From Trebouxia sp. TZW2008 (taxonomy: Eukaryota > Chlorophyta > Trebouxiophyceae > Trebouxiales > Trebouxiaceae), in contig BDIU01000016.1 of NCBI GenBank assembly GCA_002118135.1, forward strand, positions 62,001 through 126,000: a stretch of DNA of 64,000 nt, written 5' to 3'. The position numbers and the translations under genes are program-made. The notes beneath the pieces were generated by a model, which was given only the letters and a program-made list of their open reading frames with translations, searched no databases and was not told where the DNA came from. Positions within the stretch are counted from its first letter, which is position 1. Each line of letters begins with the position of its first letter. Below are positions 12,877 through 25,600 of the stretch, piece by piece.

Positions 12877-15800
12877 CTACACTGTATCCTGCCTGACTGC
12901 GGCTGCTGCCAAATAAGCAGCACCTAATGAAGAAGCATTGGCCACATGCCTGAGGTGCACACTTGATGCAGCCTCTTTGCCCATGATGTCTACCAGGCCC
13001 TTTTGCAATGCCTCTCTATAGTTGTCATACTGCTCATAGAAGCCCCCATCAACCCCAATGACGGTGCGCTGGCCTGTGTCTCTGCCCAGCTGATGCATGA
13101 CGGCTGCCACTGCAACCGCTTTCAACCGGCCTGCCCTCTTCCCGACCAAGCTGCACACCTCTTTCACCTGCCGCAGCATATTTGATGTTGTTGACAGCAC
13201 CGTCAAAGGCATCTTGCGGCATGCATGGACCTCATTCACTCTCAAATGGCACAGCTATGTTTTCTGCTGGTAAGGCCTAAGATTGCAGGGCACATCTTCC
13301 TCATTTCACGCCCTGATGCATGCCTTGCAGTCATCATACATGTCAAAGCAGAGTGCTCCCATGAGCTGATAATGTGCTGCAACTAGGCAAGCATCTATGC
13401 AGAGCCTCTTTGTAGAAATGCCTGAATATGCACTATCAATGCGCATGTCAGTGAGCGATGAACCACAGGCACAATCGGTAAAGCAGAGACTTACCATGAG
13501 CCGTGTTGCTACTGGGATGTGCTCTATCGGCACAGCCAAAGAAGTCTGCAGAATTTCCACAGTCTGCTGCATGTGTGGGGATTTGTCGTCGTCAATGCAG
13601 CTTAACTGGGAAGTATGCAGCGAGTTCTACTGTCGCTAACAAAGGGGCACTTGATGGCCAAATCGGCCAGCTTCTTCAGCTAATCTCAGTAGAGCCGTCT
13701 GGCTATCTCTCCTAGGTACATTCCTGCAATTCAGGACGTGCTTGCTGTATCGAACATAAAGCCAAACTGGTGTAAGTATGCGTATGGGAATCACACATGA
13801 ACAGCTCAGAACATTGTGCATGCCAGTTGTCCTTGATACTGGCAGAGACAGTCACAATGGACAGAGCATTTCAAAGCTCCTGTTGACCAAAGGCATGGTC
13901 AGAGCGCAAAGATGCTGCGCTTGCAAGACACATACGCAGCAGATTGGCTTGTCAGCACGACTCGTTTCCACATGCTTGTTGCTCAGAGCATGCACATCAG
14001 ATGCAGCTGCATCTTCGCTTTCTTGCTTGGCACTGTTGGTTGGCACAGGCCCATCCTGACCGCCAATACCTGCAGTCATTTTCTCATAATGCTGGCAACC
14101 AGGATTGCCAGAGGCAGCATCCAGGTCCTCATCAGCATCAGTCATTGGCAGGAGTGGTGAGAAAAAGTCCCCCCATTCATAGTCAATGATGACATGTGTG
14201 TCTTCCGCTAGATGCCTTCCTGCATTTTGTACATTCTGTGGTTGCTCCACGTAGAAACCATTCACGCCTGTGCCCAGTGTCACCCCCAGCATCGTGTCCG
14301 CATTAGTGTAGCGACAAGTTGCCAAGGTTGCCACAGCATCATTCACCAAAGACATCACCCTCGCCTGCATGCACAATGCTGTGTGATCACGCAACTTGAA
14401 GTGCCTTCATGGATCTCCAGCATTGCTCCAGGTTCTGTGCAGGAGTTGCCAAGGTTCCCAGCATCATTGAGTCAACACCACAATTCTCTAGCTGCTCAAG
14501 AGTTTGTTGGTTTACAGCATCATGGCCCTTTGGGCAGCTGTGAAGGTCAACAGGTCAATTGAGGACAGTGGGTTGGACGGGTGCATATTGGCATGCACTC
14601 AAGTGCTTGTACAAGTGCTGGATTGCAACAGTTGTGTGATGCACCAGCACAAGCAACAGCAGCAGCATGAGCACCAGCAGAGGCGTCAAGGCATGCAGCA
14701 GCCTGATGTTCAGCATGTGACTGCTGAGGCTTCATGAATACCTGCATGCCTTGCCTTGTGAGGGCTTCCTCCAGCAAGACAGCGGGATCTTGGCCCACAG
14801 CTCCAGGGTTTGTGAAGCCCTTGGCCCAGGTGATCATAGTGCCGTTGTGGGGGCTGGTCTGGTGCGTCGGAAAGCTGAAGCAGAAGCCGACACTAGCTTT
14901 GCAGCCTGGCTGAGGCCTGCAGCGAGTTGATTAAGTTGATCAAGGAGGGGTGCATCACGGCCTACGGAGGGGTGGACCATGCCCTCGAAGAGGGGGGGAC
15001 CACCCTCCAGGAGGGGTGGACCACAGCCTCAAGGAGGGTTGGATCACAACCTCAAGTCTGTGTCATGGCTGAAACATGCAGTGAGTTGCATCACAGTCAG
15101 GGTGTGTATGCACAGCATCTTCCGGCAGATCTGCAGCATATGCAGGTACGTGTGGAGCTGAACAAACATCACTGTACCAGTGCTCCAAGCCTTTGAGACG
15201 TGGATTGTGCAGCTGTGCCTGGCAGTGAGACCATTGCTCAGGACCAAGAGCTTGCACAGAATTGCAGTCAACTTTGCAAGGGCAAGTCTGCAGCTTCAAG
15301 ACATGCACAGCTTGATTTGAAGGCAGTCCATTGTTGGCGCAATGCTTGGCTGCATTAGGTGCTGCATGCTAGCAGACCAAAAGAGAGCCTGCCCAGAAAG
15401 ACCAATATGCACAAGGAAGACTTGTGACATCACGACTGAGCATGCACAAGGAAGGCAACTTGCATGAGGCTTGTGACATCACAATACAGCATGCTCATGC
15501 CAAAGAGCACCTACTCCTTGCCCAGGCGCTTTGCAAGGCCTGCCAACTTGGCAGCCATGAAATCAAAAAGCTCAGTGGCTGGGACTGAGCACAAGCGCTC
15601 CTGAACCTCAAACTTCTCCATTTCTAGCTCAGCCTGAATGCAAGACAGAATTGCTCAGCAGCTTCATTGTTTCACAAACTGCTCAAGGCCTAGGTATTGT
15701 GCCTCAGGCAATGTCCATGCAGCAGTGCAAGGTGACAAATTTTAGGGCTCTTGCTGGAGTCATAGCAAGGGGCCAGCCCCTGCTCCTGCCAGGTGGGCAA

Positions 15801-16263
15801 GCAGATGCTGTTACCTGGGCATGCTATGAGCAAAGTTTCTGTGGGTATCATACCAAGTGCACAACACCAGGATCTGGCTACATACCACTTGGCCAGCGTT
15901 CCCTGACAGCTTGACATGAATTATTCGAAAGTTTGTCCCACCCATGTCAAGGGCAAAACATTGCCTGCTTCAAGTCTGCATACATAGCCAAGTTAATGTA
16001 CACCTTACAGTGAGCTCTGCATCAAAATAAGCTGATAACACACATTGGTGATCACCCGCTGGGCAGCTGGTCCACAATATGGGGAAGCATGAGCATGGAA
16101 GAATGTCCTTCACTAGAGAGCGCAGCTGTCATCTGCACTGAGAGTTTCATGTCATCACTTCTGCATTTTGCAGCACGTAAAGCATCTTCGCACTGACCTG
16201 CGAATACGTGTCATTTTGGAGGCTGCAGAGAGCGTCTGCTGAAACATGCAGAACTTCACGATA
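12877..16263 (-). CDS. HXK: Hexokinase (plant type), middle exon appears frameshifted
   Basis: Phosphorylates glucose/hexoses with ATP. Exons in minus order: 16263-16198; 16132-16056 (TAALSSEGHSSMLMLPHIVD, LPSG); 15964-15886 (phosphate-binding FALDMGGTNFRIIHVKLSG); 15633-15515 (ELFDFMAAKLAGLAKRLG); 14892-14742 (sugar-site GFCFSFPTHQTS, ITWAKGF); 14364-14070 (catalytic Asp in SLVNDAVATLA; LGTGVNGFYVE; IDYEWGDFF; EKMTAG); an exon near 13727-13497; and a last exon near 13180-12877 (LVGKRAGRLKAVAVAAVM, VIGVDGGFYEQY, stop). Junction phases agree outside the middle exon. In that exon GMYLGEIAR and ALLRLAEEAGRFGHQ lie in different frames, and further shifts are needed before DDDKSPHMQQTVEIL. Either the locus is decaying, a very short intron is used, or the assembly has indels. 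The N-terminus upstream of 16263, including any transit peptide or membrane anchor, is not resolved. Confidence 0.88.
14938..15056. repeat. Imperfect ~24-bp tandem repeat in a hexokinase intron
   Basis: Four to five diverged copies of a purine-rich unit like GGAGGGGTGGACCACAGCCTC in a row, between the exons at 15515 and 14892. Confidence 0.7.
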
Positions 16264-17026
16264 CTGCAGTCAGCACGCAAGCTTTTGAGCCGTGACCCGT
16301 GACTTGACTGCACTCGCTTCGTCAGATGCACGGGGCGTTGAACACCGCAGTTCGCATGGAGTGGTACTCCGGCGAGGAGAGGGCGCTGAGAGGGAATTAG
16401 ACACGCTTTGCCGACAATGGCATACCTCCGCGAGCAGATGCTGCAGCTGGTTTGGTATGCGCTGTCCCGTATGAGCTTGCGGGTACAGTGAACTCTGGCG
16501 CTTGTAGTAAGCAGTGGCGCAGACGGCAGCAAGAATGCTGAATGCACAGGCCGGCTAGGCGGTCTGTCGGAACATGACGTTGAAAGCGAGCACCTGCAGG
16601 AGCGCACTGTCTGGTCAAGCTACATCACAGCAGCTCCACAACAGCACAAACATGCTCGTGATCAATTGACAAATGCATGTGCGCAGCGTTGCATGCGTTT
16701 CCACTGGAGGTGAACGTTTAGTAAGGATATATCTGGTTAGTAAGGCAACGCAACAATCTTGCGATCGCGCGGCGCTGTGTAGCACATCATGACGAGGGCG
16801 ATGCAGGGTATGCCGGGACGTGGCGCGTGGCTGTCTTACTTCCAGTCCGGAAAATAGTGCAGACTGTTCTCAGAGGCACAAGTGTGGAGGCAAGTCAGGG
16901 CAAAAACACACTGGGCGATCAGCAACTCACTGTAAGGCTCAGATTGCCGTTCTGCAATAGCTACTTGAGCTGCAGATGCAAGTAGACATTGTTTGCATCA
17001 AAGCTCCCCATCGGCATGATGCATGC
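16264..17026. other. Region between hexokinase and SBPase relic
   Basis: The part from about 16270 to 16830 is relatively GC-rich and probably carries the hexokinase promoter or first exon and perhaps the upstream part of the plus-strand SBPase locus. I could not find SBPase N-terminal exons here. Confidence 0.4.
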
Positions 17027-17065
17027 CACCGCTTTATTTTGATGCCACCGCCTTATTTTGATGTG
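17027..17065. repeat. 19-bp direct duplication
   Basis: GCCACCGCTTTATTTTGAT is followed directly by a copy differing in one base, just before the first recognisable SBPase exon. Confidence 0.9.
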
Positions 17066-17073
17066 CAAACTAG

Positions 17074-18401
17074 TGACATTGTCTTCAAGCACCTGCAAGC
17101 ATCTGGAGTAGTCGAGACTGCATCAAGTGAGGAGCAGACAGAGTGCCAGGATATGGGGGGAAAAGGCTTTTCTGTAAGTGGTGCTGATCCCTTGCAGCAT
17201 GCATGCAGTTCTGAGCATCTGACATGCCAGCAAGCATGCTCTACATGGCTCTGCATCTCTTTGCACCTTGGTCAAGCATGCATGTTGGGTGAGCTTTGAG
17301 CATGTAGCCTTGAGTTGGTCAAGTAGCCTCTCTGCACGCAGGGCAGCGTGATGCACTGCAAACGGCAAAAAGAACCCCACCCTTGGTCAAGAACGCTGAC
17401 CTGCTCTCACAAATTGGATTGCTTCATGCACCTGCCTTTTGCCCAGCGCAGACCTCAGCCAATACTACAAAACCCTTGGCTGTGTAACGCGCAGACACAG
17501 TGCTGCCAACACAGCCCTGACAGGTGGGGAGCCTGGAACAATCGGCGTCTTCATGCAGTTAAGCCTGGGTGCAGGTGGCATTTGACCCACTTGATGGCAG
17601 CAGCATTGTTGGGGCCAATTTTGCTGTGGGCAGCATCTTTGGCATCTGGCCAGGGGATGAACTGACTGGCAAGAAGGGCAGTGATCAGGTTGCTGCAGCC
17701 TATGCCGTATAAAGGCCCAGGACAGTCCTGGTCATTGCCTTGACACAGCAAGGTGAGCGCCTTGTCTGCTGTGTTCCGCCAACTATGCTGCAGCACCCCC
17801 AGGCTTGTTGCTGATGCTTGGCACAATGCAGAATGCTTGCACGAAATGCTTTCATGAGTTTGCCACAGCAGTCTTGAACGCAGGAGTGCTGTTGACATGG
17901 GCATTGGCACGCCATGCTCCTCATCACAAATGACAAGCTGACCAAGGCCCCAGTGGTGCAATTTGTGCCTCATTGGGCACCCTTTGCAAGTGCATGCCTT
18001 CAGGCTTGCTGCCAAACCTGAGCATCCTAGGAAAATGCCTAGATCAGGATCCCTCACAAGGCTTGATTGCGCGGCTGACATCATCAGCACAGCCTGCAGC
18101 TACTACCAAACACTGAACTGGGACAATGATGATCACACCTGCAGTCACAGTCACAGGGCCTATTGAGAAAAAGTTGGGTGTATGTGTAGGGCAATCAGGC
18201 GTCGTGCAGGAGTACCTGCTGACACCACCACCAGATGGCAGCAGTACTCATTGGGTCTTGCAGCGAGATGCAATTAGCATCGAGGACAAGAAGGTGTTTG
18301 CGCCAGCCAACCTGAGAGCAGCTGTAGAAAACCAGGAATATCAGCAGCTGGTGCAGTACTGGGTGGCCAACAAGTGCACTCTGCGCTACTCTGGCGGCAT
18401 G
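17074..18401 (+). pseudogene. Sedoheptulose-1,7-bisphosphatase relic with in-frame stop
   Basis: SBPase removes the C1 phosphate from sedoheptulose-1,7-bisphosphate in the Calvin-Benson cycle. Three phase-matched plus exons are recognisable. 17074-17173 reads HLQASGVVETASSEE and DMGGKGFS. 17575-17752 reads [20 protein letters not shown] (the metal-binding DPLDGSS), [19 protein letters not shown] and then PRTVLVIALTQQ. 18190-18401 reads VVQEYLLTPPPDG, KKVFAPANLRAAVENQEYQQ, TLRYSGGM. The order and spacing fit SBPase rather than FBPase. At 17710-17712 the codon expected to be Tyr of YGPRT is TAA and the next Gly codon is AGG. No exon for the VPDV..KAKLR..EKAGG C-terminus is found before the next gene and no N-terminal exons before 17074. 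I therefore call it a truncated, disabled copy. A sequence error at the stop would not explain the missing ends. Confidence 0.82.
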
Positions 18402-18525
18402 GTGCGTGAGCATTTGTGAGTTGATGATCTGTGCCGCAGGGTCAGTCCGGATAGAAAACAGAGCAATGCACCTTCTAGTGCGCCTCCCTCTCTGTGCTGG
18501 TGGCGTAACATTTCCACAGTGTAAC

Positions 18526-18594
18526 ATACCGGATTCGAACCCACGACTATTTAGTGGAGAGGACCCGAACTTAAGCTCTTAGCACCTTTCTTGT
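18526..18594 (-). other. tRNA-like segment (possible tRNA-Leu(UAA) relic or SINE head)
   Basis: On the minus strand there is a perfect B-box-like GGTTCGAATCC preceded by GTCGTG, and upstream a CTTAAG that would place a UAA anticodon. The T-stem does not pair properly and no acceptor stem partner for the 3' GTATGTTAC is seen, so it is not a functional tRNA. A tRNA-derived SINE fragment is an alternative. Confidence 0.3.
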
Positions 18595-19561
18595 GCGCAA
18601 AATTCCGAACTTAAGTGCCGACGTGTTAATTCCTGGACCTCAAGACGTAAATCTGTTATACACAGGTGTAGCTGAAGGATAGGCTTTTCTCGAAGCATCT
18701 TGGACCTTTTTGTCACATCATCTGACAGCCTGCAGAAAACAGCGAGCGGTCATACAGTGTGGCAGGTTGCAAAGCCTTCACCTGCCCCACAGGCAAGCGT
18801 ATGTCAGGGTGTCCTTGGTGATAGCAAGGGCGGCTGATGTGCTAGAAGCCAGTACAGCAGTGGCGCCTGCATCTGTGATTGTGACTGTGGCTGGCTGTCT
18901 GACAGGAACCGGGTTCTGGAGTGCTGCTAGTCGTTCCTGCTGGTAAGCCTTGAGCCAAGCAGTGTGTGGCGTCTGATCACTAAGCTCTTCTGGTAGCACG
19001 GCGGTGGTGTGCCTCTCATATGTGAGTATGTGACCCATCAGGAAGCGTGCGTTTAACAGATTGTTCTTGGTATGCCAGCGTGACTTACCCAGGCACTGTA
19101 GACTCAACGACTCGAGGCTGTCATCTGCTGCACGCTGCTTCATGAGCGGCCTAGCGACTAGGTAGCGCAACCTGGCAGCTGCTTTGGGAGTTGCGCCAGC
19201 CGGGGCGGGCAGCTCCAGGCCGTTGACCATGTTGCGCTACGAGAAGCCAGGCTCGCGCGCGGCCTCTTTTCTACCCCTTTCTACCTCAAAAAGGCTTCCG
19301 CTCGGGCGAACGTTCAGGCCACCACCACCTTTCGCATTTCGAAAAGGTTTCGGTCGTACAACGAAGGTACGAGGCGTAACATCTAGACCGGCCTTAAGAA
19401 GTCGAGCCACACGTGGACATCCAATCACTTGGCTGACATGCTGTGCTGGCGTTACGGATCTGCATCCTGGCGCTGCAACTACAGAGCCTAAAAGCTCGAA
19501 CCTTGCGGGTGTCCTCGACGTAGGTATTCGCAACAATACCGCAGAAGCGCAGAGTGTATCT

Positions 19562-19581
19562 TTTGTACCTCGAGGTACAAA
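19562..19581. other. 20-bp perfect palindrome
   Basis: TTTGTACCTCGAGGTACAAA is its own reverse complement. It lies about 70 bases upstream of the likely start codon of the repeat-exon gene, so it could be a dimeric-protein binding site, but there is no other support. Confidence 0.5.
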
Positions 19582-19651
19582 GACGAGTTGGTGATCTGAC
19601 CAGCTGCGATACAGCACACAAGTCACCTGCCCATCGAGTTCAAACTTGACC

Positions 19652-22600
19652 ATGGTCGCCACCATGCACTCATCAGCCGCAGTTCGTGTTCAGCCAGGAG
19701 CATGCCAAACAACATTCAGATCTAGAGCACCTCCCAGCACATCAACACGATCACGTGTCGTGCGCATTGCCGCTCAGGTGTGGACAAACATATGGCTTTG
19801 ATGGCGTATGCATGGCACACGTGTGCCGAACATGATGCACGAACAGGGCATCATCTGCAAAGCGTTGTACGTTCGATACGGCGCGAGGAGTTGAGTATGT
19901 CGTCATAACTTTTTGTTGTGTTCTGTGCAGAAGCCAGCTGACTCAGCAGGCCGACGTGATGAGGTGAGTCCTGTGGCGTCTGCATGGTTTCTGCAGAGGC
20001 GAGAACACTCAGCACGATGCAAACAGCGACTTGTTTGTTTGCAGAAAGGGCCCAGCCAGCTCGCCGTACAGTTTTTCGGCGCCGTCTCTGCTGCTCAGCT
20101 TGCTTTCTCAGGTACATGCATCACATATTTCTTGATCAGTCCAGCTGCACTCTCACACTCAGTTTCCTTGCAGCAGTTTTGCCAATTGATTGAAATGCAA
20201 AGCACTTGACTGTCGAGATGCTCATTGTGCTACTTGTGACCAGAACAATATGCATTTCCAGATTCTGCTGGCAGCTGGCAAGTGTTAATGACAAGTGTTA
20301 GTGATGTAGGTGGAGCAATTGCAGATGTTGCACGTCCTGTTGGCGATGTGGCCATCAGCTTCCCTGGGCAAGCCAATGACAAGGAGGCAGTGACAGCACC
20401 CAAGCCTGGCGAGGCCAAGGGCCTGCCCAAAGGCCCCACCGCCAAGCCCCCTAGCGGCCCCTCTCTACCCAAGGTGGGTGTGCAAGTCTGCTGCAATGCA
20501 ATGCACAGGATGACAACTCTCTTTGACATAGTACAAGATCATGACTGCTGAGCACAGAGTAGCTGTTGAGCATGCAAACAGCAGATGCATGGCACGCGTA
20601 ACGTTTCAAGGCAGCACGAGCATGTGTTACCTACACCACATGACACATCCTCACAGCTGCATGTGACACACATGTCTATGCTTGTCATGTCAACTTGCCC
20701 CATGTGGTTGCATAGCTGTAATCTCACACAGAATTGACCTACAATCACCGTTTCTGTGAATTGTGTATCCCAGAATGCTGACCTTTTCTAGCTATAGCAT
20801 GACTGCAAGGGGAATCTGGAAGTGAAGGGTGTACAGATCAGGCTCTTGATATCACAACTCACAGGCTGCAGTCTGCATTGCCTCGCATTTTCAGCATGCT
20901 GCTCTCCAAATCTGTTGCCAAAAATTGTGTGTGCTTTCTAACAGCTGCCAGGATCAGACGCTGGCAAGCCAGATGTGGCTGGAGCAGCCAAGGATGCAAT
21001 CAAGAAGAGCCCCTTGGGTTTCATGCAACTTGGTGATTTGGCCTTGAGCTTCCCTGGGCAAGCCAACGATAAGGAGGCAGTGACAGCGCCTAAGCCTGGT
21101 GAGGCCAAGGGCCTGCCCAAGGGCCCCACTGCCAAGCCCCCAAGCGGCCCCTCCCTACCCAAGGTGGGGTTGCATAGTTCTCAGCAGCCCACACCTTGCA
21201 GCTTCATGTCTTCGGTTCCCTCATATGCAATTCAGCTTTCACTACATTCATCTCGCTCTTCAAAGCAGCTTTTGCATGTGATCAAAGCCTTTGGACTGTC
21301 ATGTCAATATTTCCCTTTTCAAATATAGCCTGCAGTGCACACTGCAGCTTCAAGTGAAGGCTGGAACAAAGACTGGGCCATGACGTCAGCATGTCAAGAT
21401 GCCGTGGAACCAAAGGATGTTGTCACTTTGATGTCATTGAATGCAAGGCAGCACAACGCCACATGGCACATTTGTGTGACATCTGCAGACTGACAACAGA
21501 GACCTCATTGAAGCTCACCTCATAAACCGTGCAAGCTTCCAAAACTCAAGGCTACGCATAACAGCTCATACTGAGGAATTGTGTCTGCTTGCAGTTGCCA
21601 GGATCAGATGCTGGCAAGCCAGACGTAGCAGGCGCAGCCAAGGACGCTCTCAAGAAGAGCCCTCTAGGCGCCATGCAACTTGGGGATTTGGCTTTGAGCT
21701 TTCCTGGGCAAGCAAATGACAAGGAGGCAGTGACAGCCCCCAAGCCTGGCGAGGCCAAGGGCCTGCCCAAAGGCCCCACTGCCAAGCCTCCCAGCGGCCC
21801 CTCACTACCCAAGGTGCGTTTGGGTAGTCCATGTTATAGCTCATCTCTGCATATCTGCTTACACAACACTGTGCATTGCAATGCAGCTTCACACAGTCAA
21901 TGCATTGTGTCTGAGAGTAATTGTCGCTTGTCATACATAGGTTGCACCTCAGGTTGCAGTCCATCTGTAACACAGGGTTGAGGCCAATGTAAGCAAGCTA
22001 GTGGCGAACCCCTCATACATTCAGTCGCTGCATCATGAAATTGCCACATCAGTCACTAGTGGCACACAGAAGGCACACATGCTCACTGTATCGCAGCCTG
22101 CGATGATTTGAGGGCAGCAAATGGTGACAGGGCAGTCTATGTTTGTTTTGCGTGTCACAGCATGTTGCGCAAACCCAGTGCTACCTATTGCCATGTGACT
22201 TCTGCTTGCGGACAGCAGGGGCATTACTCTTGCCCCTTTGATGGCCTCTGTGACTGTACAACATGTTACGGCAATGAGGCAGCATTCAGTCAGCTCGGCG
22301 CTGACTCAACATGTGTTTCTGCAGTTGCCTGGATCAGACACTGGCAAGCCAGATGTAGCAGGCGCAGCCAAGGACGCACTCAAGAAGAGCCCTCTAGGCG
22401 CCATGCAAGTTGGTGACTTGGCCTTGAGCTTCCCTGGGCAAGCCAACGACAAGGAGGCGGTGACAGCGCCCAAGCCTGGCGAGGCCAAGGGCCTGCCCAA
22501 GGGCCCCACCGCCAAGCCCCCCAGTGGCCCCTCTCTTCCCAAGGTGGGTCCGGTTTGCCATCCTGGTGCCTGCTATATGCATATTGTCAAAGCAATTCTT

Positions 22601-25600
22601 GCTGCTTATGCATCAACCCAGGACTTTTGGGTTTGCTCCCTCAATTGCAGGTCTAGAGACATCCGTGCTGTTCATCACCAGGATATCAAGAGGTGCCACA
22701 TATTGCTACTCTGCGGCATGTAGCACCTCTGTAGGCTCCTGGCGATGGACCTGATGTGGCAGAAAAGCATGAGCGTGGATCATCTGCAACTGATGCCAAG
22801 CTCAGCGCCCTGCACTCATTTTTCTGTAGCTCATAGCGATTCTGCAAAAGAGTAGCTGCAGCCTGCGTTGATTTTGGTATGAGAGTCACTGGGCTGTGGT
22901 GCTGAACTTGCTCACTGCATTGTCAACCGGAAATGTGCTTGGGTCCCCCAGATGAAAACTGCCTTGCATACATAGAAGCGACCTGTGCCGAGATTCTAGC
23001 ACATCAGTAACTGTTGCCAAGTGCAGGTGTAAACACCCACTCTCCTGTGATGTCAGCAAAACCTTGAGAGTACAAGGCACACCTTGATTGTGTCCGCGTC
23101 ACTTGTTGCTGACGCAAGCGCACTTGCTTTAAGCTTGAGTGCAAATTCAGCATGCATACAATATGTAGTGACCCGAATTTTTTGTATTGCAGTTGCCTGG
23201 AGCAGATGCTGGCAAGCCAGATGTAGCAGGCGCAGCCAAGGACGCACTCAAGAAGAGCCCTCTAGGCGCCATGCAAGTTGGGGACTTGGCCTTGAGCTTC
23301 CCTGGGCAAGCCAACGACAAGGAGGCGGTGACTGCGCCCAAGCCTGGCGAGGCCAAGGGCCTGCCCAAGGGCCCCACTGCCAAGCCCCCCAGCGGCCCAT
23401 CCCTACCCAAGGTGGGTACAAAGCCCTTGCAAGCATACACCGCACTGCAGACACAGTGCGCATTGCACAAACTTGCATATTTCCAATTTTCTGTCTCTGT
23501 GCAGGTGACATGGTGTTCACATAGGTACACAAAAGACATCTGTTTGCATGTGACATCATTCCAAGCAGATTGTCGATCTGCTTTGTGGGCTCTGCAGCAT
23601 CACAGCACCTGCTGTGTTTGGCAAGCACCCAAAGAAGGGAACAGAACGATGCTGCTAGGTCTGTTATGCTCATGAGCATACATGCCAGTTCGGCACAAAC
23701 TGTGCCCTTTGCAAGCCCTTCCCCAAAACAGTTGCGCAACCATGTAAGCTTGATATATAGCCGGCTGGAATTCGCTGCTTTGTTTGCTACCCTGGCACAG
23801 CAAGTGAAAGTCAGTTGTCAGAGAGTCCAGACTGCATCTGTAGGCTGTATATTAGTGCAATACATTTGGCTCACATTTGTGGCTTCTGTGCTTGTTGGCA
23901 ATGCATCTGCTTTGCTGGGTTTCGTCAGATGGTTCTGCACCTATACATTGTAGATCACCTAGCAGCGCTGACAGCTTGCAGATTCTTTTGCACACAATGC
24001 TTTTGCCAACACAGCCAGACGCATGCAAGCTTGTCTCAGCTTCCATTGCCTGCTTACTGTGCCCTTGATTGCTGCACAGCACTCAGCAATGCTGAGCATA
24101 CACGTGGTTTTCTGCAGTTGCCTGGATCAGATGCTGGCAAGCCAGATGTAGCAGGCGCAGCCAAGGACGCACTCAAGAAGAGCCCTCTGGGCGCCATGCA
24201 AATTGGTGACTTGGCCTTGAGCTTCCCTGGGCAAGCCAATGACAAGGAGGCGGTGACAGCCCCCAAGCCTGGCGAGGCCAAGGGCCTGCCCAAGGGCCCC
24301 ACTGCCAAGCCCCCCAGCGGCCCCTCCCTACCCAAGGTACAACCCCACCTTGGGCTTTTTGACAGCAGGGCAGACAGACTTGATGTATACACAGATACAC
24401 AGACTGAAAATGGTTCCATCAGTGCAAGGCAGTCAAAGGCATCCACACAACTTGCTGCTTTAGGGTGCTGAATACCCCTATACAAGCTGCAGTGGTCCCT
24501 TTGAGTAAGGACAATTTCATGTAAGGACAAATGCCTTGGTAGCCAAAGCAGTCGTTACAGCAAGAGCTTTCTGTACCAGCTGTCTGCTTCAGCCAGCGCA
24601 GTGCTGAGTATGTATTTGGAACCCTGCAGTTGCCTGGATCAGACGCTGGCAAGCCAGATGTAGCAGGCGCAGCAAAGGACGCCCTCAAGAAGAGCCCCTT
24701 GGGTGTCATGCAAGTTGGGGACCTGGCCTTGAGCTTCCCTGGGCAAGCCAATGACAAGGAGGCGGTGACAGCACCCAAGCCTGGTGAGGCCAAGGGCCTG
24801 CCCAAGGGCCCCACCGCCAAGCCCCCCAGTGGCCCCTCCCTACCCAAGGTACATCCTAATCTTGGCTTCGTGAAACAAAGTTTGACAGAATGAAAGGCTT
24901 GTCGTATGGAAGAAAAGCAATATTTGTGACTGAAGCTCTGGCAAGCTTTACCTGGCTCTGTGTTTTCAGCAACATTTGTGAAAATTTATGCATGGCCTTT
25001 CTAGCTTGTTGGTTCAGAGGCCCTGTTGTCAGCAATGTCAGTGGCGCAGCTAACGTCATGTCAGGGTAATGTCCTTGCAGTTTGATGTGAGCTGCGGCCT
25101 GTGACAACGCAGCAGGCTGGCATCTGAACGATACATGCAAGCCTACATTGCACCTCTGTAATGTCTTTCAGCGAAAAAACATGTCGCACTTTGGTGTGCT
25201 GCAGCAACAACTGTCAAGATGAGGTTTTGTCAAGCCCTTAATTCAGCAGAGCATGTTGAGACAGCACAGCATATGTCCTTTTGAAGCAGGCATGCAATGC
25301 AGCCAAGATGCATGCATCAGCTGCAGCAGACAAACTTCTCTGCATTGGCCTCATAAGGGTTTACAAAATGCATTGGCCACATAAAGGTTTACAAAATGCA
25401 GTGCGCAAAAGCCTGTTGTAGGCTGCATATATCCTGCTCTGTCAATGTGCTGTACGTCCATATTCTGTGGCCTTTGAGGGGACAGGCAATACTAGCAAAG
25501 CGTGATCACTGTCCAAGCTTGTGGTCAGATGCAGCAGAGATACAATGGAAGGTGGCGGATTCCTGCCACCTTCGCCATGCTACCTGTGCTGCAAATGATG

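Larger units (their letters stand above)
18402..19651. other. Interval between SBPase relic and repeat-exon gene
   Basis: Contains a tRNA-like segment near 18526-18594, two long minus open frames (19230-18778 and 19665-19237) with no recognisable domain, and a 20-bp perfect palindrome. The GC content of 18.8-19.6 kb is higher than in the surrounding introns. The proximal part presumably includes the promoter and 5' UTR of the repeat-exon gene. It may be a mobile-element insertion that removed the SBPase 3' end, but I see no clear terminal repeats. Confidence 0.4.

Noticed and set aside
17551..18090. 179-codon minus open frame
   Set aside because: It lies opposite the SBPase exon with the DPLDGSS motif and has no recognisable protein.
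18778..19665. Two long adjacent minus open frames (150 and 142 codons) as a possible mobile-element gene
   Set aside because: No domain, no terminal repeats, and different frames. Kept only as part of an unassigned interval.
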